Positions 56,867 to 64,000 of a stretch of DNA of 64,000 bases are shown in pieces. The position numbers and the translations under genes were made by a program. The stretch is from an uncultured Bacteroidales bacterium. Its GTDB lineage: Bacteria; Bacteroidota; Bacteroidia; Bacteroidales; UBA932. The stretch spans positions 1-64,000 of the forward strand of contig ONKE01000042.1 of NCBI GenBank assembly GCA_900318355.1. Direction: 5' to 3'. The notes under the pieces are model-generated. The model was not told the DNA's origin, did not search any database, and was given only the letters and a program-made list of their open reading frames with translations. Within the stretch, counting starts at the first letter, position 1. The number at the start of each line of letters is the position of its first letter.

Positions 56867-58508
56867 ATTCGCGAAGCAGCGAAGTCTGGGGAATCTCCTT
56901 GTCGGGAACCGGGGTGAAATAGTGGATGAACTTCAGCAGGCGATGGGCCTCGCTGTATTCGGGGCAATTCTTCTGGACGCTCCGCAGGATGGGCTCAGCA
57001 TGGTTGCGAAGCACCGCAAACTCAATAAGATAGGCCGAATTGAACATCATGTCGGCAGTTTCCTGGTACGGCATGATCCATTTCTGCTCGGCGGCACAGA
57101 CGTTGGGCCAGTTGCTGATTGACTCCCTCGCGGAGAATGCGCCCTTGTTGTAGTCGCGGACGATGCGGCGAAGCAGACGGTTGTCGCTCGTCGGTATCCA
57201 GTTGTGGTTGTCAAGGGCCGTACTGGTCATCGTGTTGATGAAAATCTTGAACTTCGACTCTTCCGGAATCCTGGAGGTAAGCCCGGGATTGAGGGCGTGG
57301 ATACCCTCGATAAGGAGGATGCAGCCTGGGCGAAGGAGGATTTTCTTGCCGTTGTATTCGCGCAGGCCGGTGACGAAGTTGTATTCAGGCACGTCCACTT
57401 CCTCGCCAGAGAGCATTTTCATGATGTCGGACTCCATCAAGGCATGGTCGACCGTGTCGAAATTGTCGAAATCATAGCTGCCGTCAGGGAGTTTCGGGGT
57501 GTCGACGCGGTTGACGAAATAGTCGTCGGTCGACATCGACAGAGGGGTCAGACCGCAGGCTTTGAGCTGGATGCTGAGGCGCTTGCAGAAGGTCGTCTTG
57601 CCGCTGCTGCTGGGGCCGGTGATGAGCACGACGCGGGTCGGGACTTCTGAATGGTAACGGCGCTCTATCTCCTCGGCGATCTGGACGATTTTCTTTTCCT
57701 GGAGCGCTTCGGCCACCTGTATCAGCTCGCTGGCACGACCCTGCTGGCAGGCCTGGTTCACGTCGCCTACGGTGCTGAGGCCCATGATTATGTTCCAGCG
57801 GAGGGCTTCGTTGAACATGCTGTAGGTCTTGGGCTGGGCCACGGAGGGGGCAAGACGCGAAGGGTCGGACTGGTCGGGGACGCGCAGGAGCATGCCGTCT
57901 TCATAGCGCTGGATGCCCCAGACGGTAAGATAGCCCGTGGAAGGGACCAGTTTGCCATAGTAATAGTCGGCGGTGTCACCAAGGGTGTAATAGTCGGTGT
58001 AGGGCTCGCCGCCCGACTCCAGAAGACGGACCTTGTCGTCGTAGCCGCGCTTGCGGAACTCGCGGATCGCCCGGTCGGTCTGGACATCGTAGCGGTGGAA
58101 GGGCATGTCGGAGGCGACTATCTCCTTCATCCTGGCTTCCAGCAGCTTGATATCGTCGTCGGAAAGCGGCGACTCGTCGGCCTTGTGCAAATGGCAGAAG
58201 TAGCCGCCCGAGATAGGGTGTTCCATATAGACCTTGCAGCCCGGGAAAACGTCATAGGCGCTCTTGCAAAGCAAAAAAGAAAGCGAGCGGCAGTATACAC
58301 GCATGCCGCTCGGCTCCCGGACATCCAGGAATTCTATGTCCTTGCTCTGATATACCCTGAACTTAAGTCCCTGCGAGACATTGTTGACTTTCGCCGAGAC
58401 GATGGGATAAGGCTTCTCGAAGTCGAAGTCGGAGAGCATTTGGAGGAGTGACGTGCCCTCGGGGTAACGCCCGGAGGTACGGCTGTTTCTGCAATAGACC
58501 TGCACCAT
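56856..58508 (-). CDS. TGS/ThrRS-like domain fused to uridine kinase-type nucleoside kinase
   Basis: The 550-residue protein starts at 58508 (MVQVYCRN), since the -7 box 58533-58540 overlaps the longer frame. The N-terminal half resembles the TGS and second additional domain of threonyl-tRNA synthetase (EGTSLLQMLSDFDFEKPYPIVSAKVNN and HLHKADE). The C-terminal half is a P-loop kinase with GPSSSGKTTFC and the uridine kinase-like DDYFVNRVDTPKLPDGSYDFDNFDTVD. This fusion is known as a Bacteroidota/Clostridia nucleoside kinase. Its exact substrate (uridine or another nucleoside) is unclear. Confidence 0.88.
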   Translation of the reverse strand: MVQVYCRNSRTSGRYPEGTSLLQMLSDFDFEKPYPIVSAKVNNVSQGLKFRVYQSKDIEFLDVREPSGMRVYCRSLSFLLCKSAYDVFPGCKVYMEHPISGGYFCHLHKADESPLSDDDIKLLEARMKEIVASDMPFHRYDVQTDRAIREFRKRGYDDKVRLLESGGEPYTDYYTLGDTADYYYGKLVPSTGYLTVWGIQRYEDGMLLRVPDQSDPSRLAPSVAQPKTYSMFNEALRWNIIMGLSTVGDVNQACQQGRASELIQVAEALQEKKIVQIAEEIERRYHSEVPTRVVLITGPSSSGKTTFCKRLSIQLKACGLTPLSMSTDDYFVNRVDTPKLPDGSYDFDNFDTVDHALMESDIMKMLSGEEVDVPEYNFVTGLREYNGKKILLRPGCILLIEGIHALNPGLTSRIPEESKFKIFINTMTSTALDNHNWIPTSDNRLLRRIVRDYNKGAFSARESISNWPNVCAAEQKWIMPYQETADMMFNSAYLIEFAVLRNHAEPILRSVQKNCPEYSEAHRLLKFIHYFTPVPDKEIPQTSLLREFIG

Positions 58509-58532
58509 AATTGAAAAATGAAAATCGAAGGA

Positions 58533-58540
58533 CAAATTTA
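58533..58540 (-). promoter_or_regulatory. -7 box of the nucleoside kinase
   Basis: TAAATTTG on the minus strand, 24 bases before the ATG at 58508; a partial CTTG lies near -33. Confidence 0.55.
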
Positions 58541-58583
58541 CGCAGCCACGGGGAAAAATACAAGTATTAAGCGGAGTTTTTCT

Positions 58584-58591
58584 TAACTTTG
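58584..58591 (+). promoter_or_regulatory. -7 box directly before the antiporter start
   Basis: TAACTTTG ends 4 bases before the ATG at 58596. Transcription would start at or within the first codon, so the transcript is leaderless if this box is used. Confidence 0.5.
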
Positions 58592-58595
58592 CATC

Positions 58596-60866
58596 ATGTC
58601 AGATGAAATTAATCTAGTAAGGGACCTGGCCGTCATCCTCATCGCGGCAGGCGTGTTCACCGTCCTTTTCAAGGCCCTGAAGCAGCCCCTGATCCTGGGC
58701 TACCTCATAGCCGGCTTCGTAGTCGGCCCGCACCTGGGCCTTTTCCATATCACCAGCACCGCAGCCGTCCACAACTGGTCAGAACTTGGAATCATCTTCC
58801 TGCTCTTCGCTCTGGGACTCGATTTCAGCTTCAAGAAGCTGCTGAAGGTGGGCAGTTCGGCCTTTATCATAGCCGGAATCAACTGCGTCGGAATGTTCGG
58901 AACGGGGCTTCTGGCGGGCCAGCTCCTCCACTGGTCGATGATGGAGAGCATCTTCCTCGGCGGTCTGCTGTCGATGTCGTCCACCACGATCATCATAAAG
59001 GCTTTCGGCGACATGGGGCTGAAAGACAAGCCCTACGCCCAGCTGATTTTCGGTGTCCTCGTCGTCGAAGACCTCATCGCAGTCCTGCTGATGGTCCTGC
59101 TGTCCACCCTCGCGGCAACCGGCCATTTCGCCGGAGGCAAGATGCTTCTGGCACTTGGCAAACTCGCATTCTTCCTCGTCCTGTGGTTTCTGGTCGGCAT
59201 CTACGTCATCCCATCCCTGCTGAAATGGATTAAACCGCTTCTCAACGACGAAACGCTGCTTATTATCGCCATCGGGCTTTGCTTCGGCATGGTGACTCTC
59301 GCCGATTCCGTCGGCTTCTCCTCCGCCCTCGGCGCCTTCGTAATGGGCTCGATCCTCGCCGAAACGCTTGAAGGAGCGCATATTGAAAAGCTGATGGGTT
59401 CGATCAAAGACCTCTTCGGCGCCATTTTCTTCGTCTCGGTCGGCATGATGATCGACCCGGCCGTAATCGGAGCGCACTGGGGTACCATACTTATCCTTAC
59501 CATCATCGCAATGGTAGGCATAACCATCTTCGCCTCCACCGGTACCATCCTCGCCGGGAAGGGCCTCGACACGGCGGTCCACACGGGAATGTCGCTCGCG
59601 CAGCTCGGAGAGTTTTCCTTCATCATCGCTTCGCTCGGATGCTCGCTCGGAGTCCTGCGGGAGTTCATCTACCCGGTCATAATCTCCGTATCCGTCATAA
59701 CGACATTCACCACCCCCTACATGATCAAGGCGGCCGACCCGGCCTTGAAGTGGCTCCGCAAAGTGCTCCCTCAGCAGTTTCAGGACAGGATCGACGCCGG
59801 TCTCACCGAGCAGCGGACCTCCAGCGGCATAGAATCCGGAGAGTGGCGCGAACTCATAAAGATGGTCATTCTGCGCGTCGTGATTTACGCCGTGCTCCTC
59901 CTGGCCATCCAGATCGGTTCGCACGTTTATCTCGACAAACTGACTGCCAATTTGCTGCCCGAATGGAGCGAAACCGGACGCGGACTTCTCAACTCGGGCC
60001 TCACCCTGCTGGTCATGCTCCCCTTCCTCTACGGGATGATTTCCACCAGCAGTTCGATGGAAAAGTCTGAATACCGCCTTGTTCAGAAGAACCGCTCCAA
60101 CAGCTGGGCCCTCCTCTCAATCGACCTGGGACGCATCCTCATCGCGGGAGCATTCGTTATCGCCGCCATCACCGCCCATTTCGATCTTGCCGGACTCCAG
60201 CTACTTCTGGTTATGCTCGCATTCCTGCTGCTGGCCATCCCCATGAGGAAGATATTCAAGCGCCACCTGCGCATGGAGGCCCGCTTCTTCGAAAACCTGA
60301 GCGCAACCGACCGCCGGGCCCGCGAGCTCGCGCCGGTATCAACGTCGGTCCGCGAAAAGCTCGAGCGCTACAACGTCGAGACAAGGATAGTCTACCTGCG
60401 CCCCGAATCCCAGTTTGCCGGAAAGACCCTCAAGGAACTCCCCTTCCGCCATTCCACCGGCGTAAACATTATCAAAATCCAGCGCGGCGGCAAATCCATC
60501 ACCGTTCCCTCGGGCGACGAGCCCGTCTACCCCTTCGACCGCATAGTCATCGTCGGCACCGACAAACAGGTTGCCGGTTTCATGGAGGAAATGGCCGGAG
60601 AAATCACCCTCAAACCGGTCCTGGACCACTCCGGCAGCAAGGAGGAAGACTTCACCATCAAAAGGATAAGCCTCAAGGAAGACGACATCATGACAGGAAA
60701 GAGCCTTCGCTCCCTGGATCTTCGCAAACACGGCCTGATGGTAATCAGCGTACTTCGCGACGACTCCATCCAGACCAACCCCAAGGCCGACTTCCACTTC
60801 GAATCAGGCGACACGGTCTGGATTGCCGGCGACGCCTCGTCAGTCCGCGCTTATTTTGGAGTATAA
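58596..60866 (+). CDS. CPA2-family cation:proton antiporter (KefB/KefC-like) with TrkA-C domains
   Basis: The 756-residue protein has about 12-13 helices in residues 1-390, a CPA2 Na+/H+ exchanger domain including LFALGLDFSF and LGAFVMGSILAETLEGAHIEKL. A second hydrophobic region (about 420-550) and two RCK_C/TrkA-C-like regulatory domains (about 575-655 and 665-755) follow; the NAD-binding RCK_N half is absent. Such proteins extrude K+ or Na+ in exchange for protons and are gated by ligand binding to the RCK domains. Ion and ligand are not known. It ends directly against the PCMD lipoprotein gene (60866/60867), transcribed the other way. Confidence 0.88.
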   Translation: MSDEINLVRDLAVILIAAGVFTVLFKALKQPLILGYLIAGFVVGPHLGLFHITSTAAVHNWSELGIIFLLFALGLDFSFKKLLKVGSSAFIIAGINCVGMFGTGLLAGQLLHWSMMESIFLGGLLSMSSTTIIIKAFGDMGLKDKPYAQLIFGVLVVEDLIAVLLMVLLSTLAATGHFAGGKMLLALGKLAFFLVLWFLVGIYVIPSLLKWIKPLLNDETLLIIAIGLCFGMVTLADSVGFSSALGAFVMGSILAETLEGAHIEKLMGSIKDLFGAIFFVSVGMMIDPAVIGAHWGTILILTIIAMVGITIFASTGTILAGKGLDTAVHTGMSLAQLGEFSFIIASLGCSLGVLREFIYPVIISVSVITTFTTPYMIKAADPALKWLRKVLPQQFQDRIDAGLTEQRTSSGIESGEWRELIKMVILRVVIYAVLLLAIQIGSHVYLDKLTANLLPEWSETGRGLLNSGLTLLVMLPFLYGMISTSSSMEKSEYRLVQKNRSNSWALLSIDLGRILIAGAFVIAAITAHFDLAGLQLLLVMLAFLLLAIPMRKIFKRHLRMEARFFENLSATDRRARELAPVSTSVREKLERYNVETRIVYLRPESQFAGKTLKELPFRHSTGVNIIKIQRGGKSITVPSGDEPVYPFDRIVIVGTDKQVAGFMEEMAGEITLKPVLDHSGSKEEDFTIKRISLKEDDIMTGKSLRSLDLRKHGLMVISVLRDDSIQTNPKADFHFESGDTVWIAGDASSVRAYFGV

Positions 60867-62441
60867 CTATTCGTAAACGAAAGAGAATTCGTCCACAAGG
60901 AGGACTGAGCCGATGCCGCCGGTGAAGTAGTCGCCGTAGCGGCTTGCGGCGCAGGCTATGACGATATAGGACGGTGTGCGGTTGTCACGGTATTCAATCG
61001 GGAGAGTGAATTTGACGTAGGATTCGTCCGCCTTGTCGGAAACGAGCGAGGCCATGCCGATTATGGAAGGGTCGCTCTCGGAGAGGAACTGCTTCTTGCT
61101 CGTGTTGATTACAAACTGACTTGTCCAGTCAGTAAGATAAATCTTTATCGAGCAGTGGTCGGGCTTTCCGATTTCGTCCAGATAGGGCTCCTTGGCCTTG
61201 TCCACGGGCTTGGGAGCATATTTGTAGTAGCCTTCCAGGGCGGACGGGCGTCCTGAGAACGGAACGCCCCAATTGAGGATAGCGCCCAGACCGGCCACCT
61301 GGACGAACTGGCCCACGTAGATGTTGCCGGCGGCGAACTGGCCGAACGCCGTCGTGCTCTCGAGCCTGGCCGCTTTCTTTCCGGGCCCGGAGACCGCCAC
61401 GTCAGTGGTTTCAGGGGTGGTAGGGACCACTCCGAGGGAGCTGGTGCCGGGATTTGCGGAGTCCCATATATTGAATGAGGACGACTCGTTGGCATACCAG
61501 CATTTGCCGTCCTGGTACCATAAGTCGAAATTCATGTTGTGGAGGACCTCCGGCTTGCCTGTCCTGAAGGAGAAAGCCTCGCTGGTTTCGTCGCCCCTGC
61601 GCAAACGCACTTCGTAGGCCGTATCTTCAGAGAGTCCGGTTATATCGGCGGAAAGGCCGACGCCGGCCACCGTGGCAGTGACGGGGGCCCATTCAGAAGC
61701 ATCTGCGGCCCTGTATTCCATCACCGGTTCCGCGCCGCCGTCGAAGAGGGCGCGCACCTTTGCGTGGTAGCAATAAGGCACGACGGAATCTATCGACAGG
61801 CTCATGGCGACCTGCACGGCCTTGAAGCGCCACACGATGGTCTCCCCCTTGTAGATGACCGAGAATGTACGCTCGAGCACGCAGTCAAGGGTCATGGGAA
61901 AATTGCACGGGAGCGTGGATACGGTCGCCTTGTTGCCTTCCATGGAATAACCCGTCGTGGAATGAACCATGGAGCCTTCGGGCTCAAGCTTCATGTCCTC
62001 GATGGTAATCTTTGTCAGAGGCTGGCTCTCGAGAACGCTTACGATGACGGTCTTGGTGTCAGGATTGAACTTCGCATCGCCGATCTGCCCGCTGCAGCGG
62101 ACATAGCGGTCGATGGTCTGCGTGGAGGAAATGGTCCATTTGTATTCCTGCCATGTATTAACCGAAACTTCCAGAGGCTTGCTCAGGTCGATATATTCGC
62201 CGATGCCCTCAATGCGGGCGTCAGGACTTACGGAAACTTCCGTAACCTTGAGGCGGGACGCATCCGCCGTCTCCTCGAGGTCGACGACCACCGTCCGGGC
62301 CTGCGCGTTGATTACCACACCCTTCTGCCCCTCAACCGTGAAGGTGAGGATGTCTCCCGGGACGACGGGATAGTCCAGGTCGTTCCGCAGGAGGCACGAC
62401 GGAAACGCTATTATCAGCAGAAGAGGCAGCAGGCGGCGCAT
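60867..62441 (-). CDS. PCMD-domain lipoprotein
   Basis: The 524-residue protein has a lipoprotein signal ending FPSC (Cys16), Ig/FN3-like beta regions (about 30-290) and a C-terminal PCMD domain (about 300-524). The PCMD part includes NFDLWYQDGKCWY, SANPGTSSLGVVPTTPET and YFTGGIGSVLLVDEF. PCMD is named after a putative role in carbohydrate metabolism in Bacteroidota; activity has not been shown here. It is highly similar to the protein at the right edge. Its start overlaps the barrel gene's stop (TAATG), and all three genes form one leftward operon. Confidence 0.85.
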   Translation of the reverse strand: MRRLLPLLLIIAFPSCLLRNDLDYPVVPGDILTFTVEGQKGVVINAQARTVVVDLEETADASRLKVTEVSVSPDARIEGIGEYIDLSKPLEVSVNTWQEYKWTISSTQTIDRYVRCSGQIGDAKFNPDTKTVIVSVLESQPLTKITIEDMKLEPEGSMVHSTTGYSMEGNKATVSTLPCNFPMTLDCVLERTFSVIYKGETIVWRFKAVQVAMSLSIDSVVPYCYHAKVRALFDGGAEPVMEYRAADASEWAPVTATVAGVGLSADITGLSEDTAYEVRLRRGDETSEAFSFRTGKPEVLHNMNFDLWYQDGKCWYANESSSFNIWDSANPGTSSLGVVPTTPETTDVAVSGPGKKAARLESTTAFGQFAAGNIYVGQFVQVAGLGAILNWGVPFSGRPSALEGYYKYAPKPVDKAKEPYLDEIGKPDHCSIKIYLTDWTSQFVINTSKKQFLSESDPSIIGMASLVSDKADESYVKFTLPIEYRDNRTPSYIVIACAASRYGDYFTGGIGSVLLVDEFSFVYE

Positions 62442-63253
62442 TATCTGGCGGGTTTGTGAAGTTTATCCAGGAAATAGAAGCGGGCGCCGAAACTGATGGC
62501 CAGAAGGTCGATGGCCCCCTTGGCGTCCCACTTGTTGGCAGTGCTGACATTGACCTGGTTTTCGACCTGTCGCACGTGCTGGTATCCGAAGTCGACCAGT
62601 CCGACCTGGACTTCGAAATCGACGTTTTCCGCCACAAAAAAGCAGACGCCGGGATAGGCGCCAAGGCGCAACTGCCAGTTTTCGGAGTAGACGCCGTGCT
62701 TGAGGCCGTCCTCGGTCTTGTATTCCTTGCTCTGGGCATATCCTCCGGTGAGGCGGCCCTCGACGAACCAGCCGAAAATTTTGCTGGTCATAAAAGGGAC
62801 GTAGTACCTGACGGTCAGCGAGCCGAGATAGGTGTGGCGGCGGTAGCTGAGGTCGGAAACGGAAAATGACATGTCCTCCATGATCGAAAGCGCAGCGCTG
62901 TCGATATTGAGCGAGGTATTCTTGTAGTCGAGCCGGAAGCCGAGGCTCAGATTGTCGCCTATGAAATATTCGAAAGCAGGCGAAAAACCGTATGTACGGT
63001 AACTGCCGGCGATATCGCCGATAAGCGACGGGATAATGGAATAGCCTGCATCCTGCCCCATGTCTCCGCCGGAGAATGTGGCCGAAATACCGAATCCGGC
63101 AGTTCCCTTGGGGATGAACAGCTGCTTTTCCGTGGAGAAACCGCGGCTGAAGGGCTGCGGCTTGGCTTCTTCACGGCCATCCCCTGCCTGCATGGCCAGA
63201 GGGGCCGACAGGCAGAGGACAGTCGCAAGGAAGAACTTCTGTACGGATATCAT
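62441..63253 (-). CDS. Outer-membrane beta-barrel protein between two PCMD genes
   Basis: The 270-residue protein starts at 63253 (MISVQKFFLAT), 1 base after the PCMD stop; the upstream extension in this frame lies inside that gene and is not coding. It has a signal peptide (about 1-21), then strand-turn repeats and aromatic ends such as ISFGARFYFLD, typical of an 8-10-stranded barrel. Translation of the next gene is coupled by TAATG. It may form a surface complex with the PCMD lipoproteins. No named function. Confidence 0.75.
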   Translation of the reverse strand: MISVQKFFLATVLCLSAPLAMQAGDGREEAKPQPFSRGFSTEKQLFIPKGTAGFGISATFSGGDMGQDAGYSIIPSLIGDIAGSYRTYGFSPAFEYFIGDNLSLGFRLDYKNTSLNIDSAALSIMEDMSFSVSDLSYRRHTYLGSLTVRYYVPFMTSKIFGWFVEGRLTGGYAQSKEYKTEDGLKHGVYSENWQLRLGAYPGVCFFVAENVDFEVQVGLVDFGYQHVRQVENQVNVSTANKWDAKGAIDLLAISFGARFYFLDKLHKPAR

Positions 63254-63254
63254 C

Positions 63255-64000
63255 TTAGTTGCGATATCCGACAAGTTCGCGCTCGGTCTCGGTAAGCTCT
63301 CCGGCGTCGTAGACAAGTTCAAACTCATCCAGATACAGCGTACTACCGACACCGCCCGTGAAGTAGTCTCCCAGACGGCTCGCCGCACCGACAATGACGA
63401 TATGGGTCGGCCGGACACTGAGGGTACGATAACGGACCGGCAGGGTGAAATGGACATAACCGTCCGTAGGGACATTGCTCGTAAAGTCACCCAGGCCGAT
63501 GATGGAAGGATCGTCATCCGGGAGGAATACCTTCTTGGACGTGTTGATATGGAACTGATTCGTCCAATTGACAAGATAAATCTTGATGGAACAGTTGTCC
63601 AGCTCGCCCTTCTTGCCCGTGTACGGACTCTCAGCCATATCGATAGCCTTCGGCTGGTACTTGTAGTAACCGCGCAGGGCAAGCGGACGGGAAGTGAACG
63701 GCTCACCCCAGTCAAGCTCGGCACCGACACCGGACACCTTGTCAAACTGCCCGATATAGATATTACCGGCAGCGAATTTGGTGATCACGGCGACCTTCAC
63801 CTGCATACTGGTCATCTTGGCAGCTTTCTTGCCCGGACCGGCGACGGCGACATCATTTGTCTCCGGCGTCGTAGGAACGACACCCAGGCTGCTGGTTCCC
63901 GGATTGGCGGAATCCCAAATATGGAAGGAAGAAGATTCGTTCGGATACCAGCAACTGCCGTCCTGCCACCAGGAATCGAAATTGAGGTTCCGGACCGTCT
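63255..64000 (-). CDS. PCMD-domain protein, 5' end beyond the right window edge
   Basis: The frame is open from the TAA at 63255-63257 to base 64000 with no start needed inside, so about 248 C-terminal codons are visible. The sequence parallels the PCMD domain of the gene at 60867: NLNFDSWWQDGSCWYPNESS, SANPGTSSLGVVPTTPET and YFTGGVGSTLYLDEFELVYD. The internal ATGs (e.g. 63815) are not the real start. Its C-terminus extends about 24 residues further than the paralogue. It is probably also a lipoprotein, but the signal region is out of view. Confidence 0.85.
   Translation of the reverse strand, partial: TVRNLNFDSWWQDGSCWYPNESSSFHIWDSANPGTSSLGVVPTTPETNDVAVAGPGKKAAKMTSMQVKVAVITKFAAGNIYIGQFDKVSGVGAELDWGEPFTSRPLALRGYYKYQPKAIDMAESPYTGKKGELDNCSIKIYLVNWTNQFHINTSKKVFLPDDDPSIIGLGDFTSNVPTDGYVHFTLPVRYRTLSVRPTHIVIVGAASRLGDYFTGGVGSTLYLDEFELVYDAGELTETERELVGYRN

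Noticed and set aside
62441..63745. Longer version of the barrel gene starting at 63745
   Set aside because: The extension runs antiframe through the PCMD gene; the signal peptide begins at 63253.

Overview
The window is a chromosomal segment of a Bacteroidota bacterium, most likely order Bacteroidales. Several signals agree on this. Nearly every transcription unit starts with the phylum-specific promoter (-33 TTTG, 19-20 bp spacer, -7 TAnnTTTG). SecA is over 1,000 residues long. The polysaccharide exporters are of Bacteroidota type, a serine palmitoyltransferase-like alpha-oxoamine synthase is present, and two PCMD-domain lipoproteins lie at the right end. Coding DNA is GC-rich, so long antisense open frames lie opposite most real genes. 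I cannot assign a genus. I see no insertion sequence, phage, integrase, CRISPR array or defence island.

Left end (1-9.4 kb): what looks like the promoter and leader of an rRNA operon running off the left edge; a secreted tricorn-like S41 protease; a DPM1-like glycosyltransferase; tmRNA (ssrA) with a readable tag ending NNNYALAA; bactofilin and SecA; and an outer-membrane barrel protein. 9.5-18.0 kb is one tightly coupled surface-polysaccharide operon read leftwards: Wza-like lipoprotein, Wzc-like tyrosine autokinase with a tyrosine-rich repeat tail, PHP-type phosphatase, RmlD, LicD, GT4 and a Wzx-like flippase. It shares overlapping divergent promoters with rnhA-pdxA.

19.7-22.3 kb holds a small peptidase S26B - PqqD - ABC exporter cassette with a possible 40-residue ORF upstream, which is the best candidate here for an undescribed peptide-processing system. 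22.4-28.7 kb is a polyamine-type import operon (porin, PotABCD, SDR). After a tRNA-Val come tig-clpP-clpX, then gyrB followed by an alpha-oxoamine synthase, an SDR and an HDIG phosphodiesterase. 38.4-43.2 kb encodes a 990-residue TPR protein and a 616-residue barrel protein of unknown role.

43.3-48.5 kb: FtsE and Nth, then a divergent sugar locus (AGE epimerase against MFS transporter plus ROK regulator). 48.5-55.3 kb: YicC, a DPP-IV-type peptidase, a RecD-like helicase, TrkH, and a two-TM sensor-like protein coupled to TrkH. 55.4-60.9 kb: a CrtI-like FAD enzyme, a TGS-uridine kinase fusion and a CPA2 antiporter. 60.9-64.0 kb: two paralogous PCMD lipoproteins flanking an outer-membrane protein, the last cut by the window edge. 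Many genes overlap by 1-4 bases (ATGA, TAATG, TGATG), so translational coupling is widespread.
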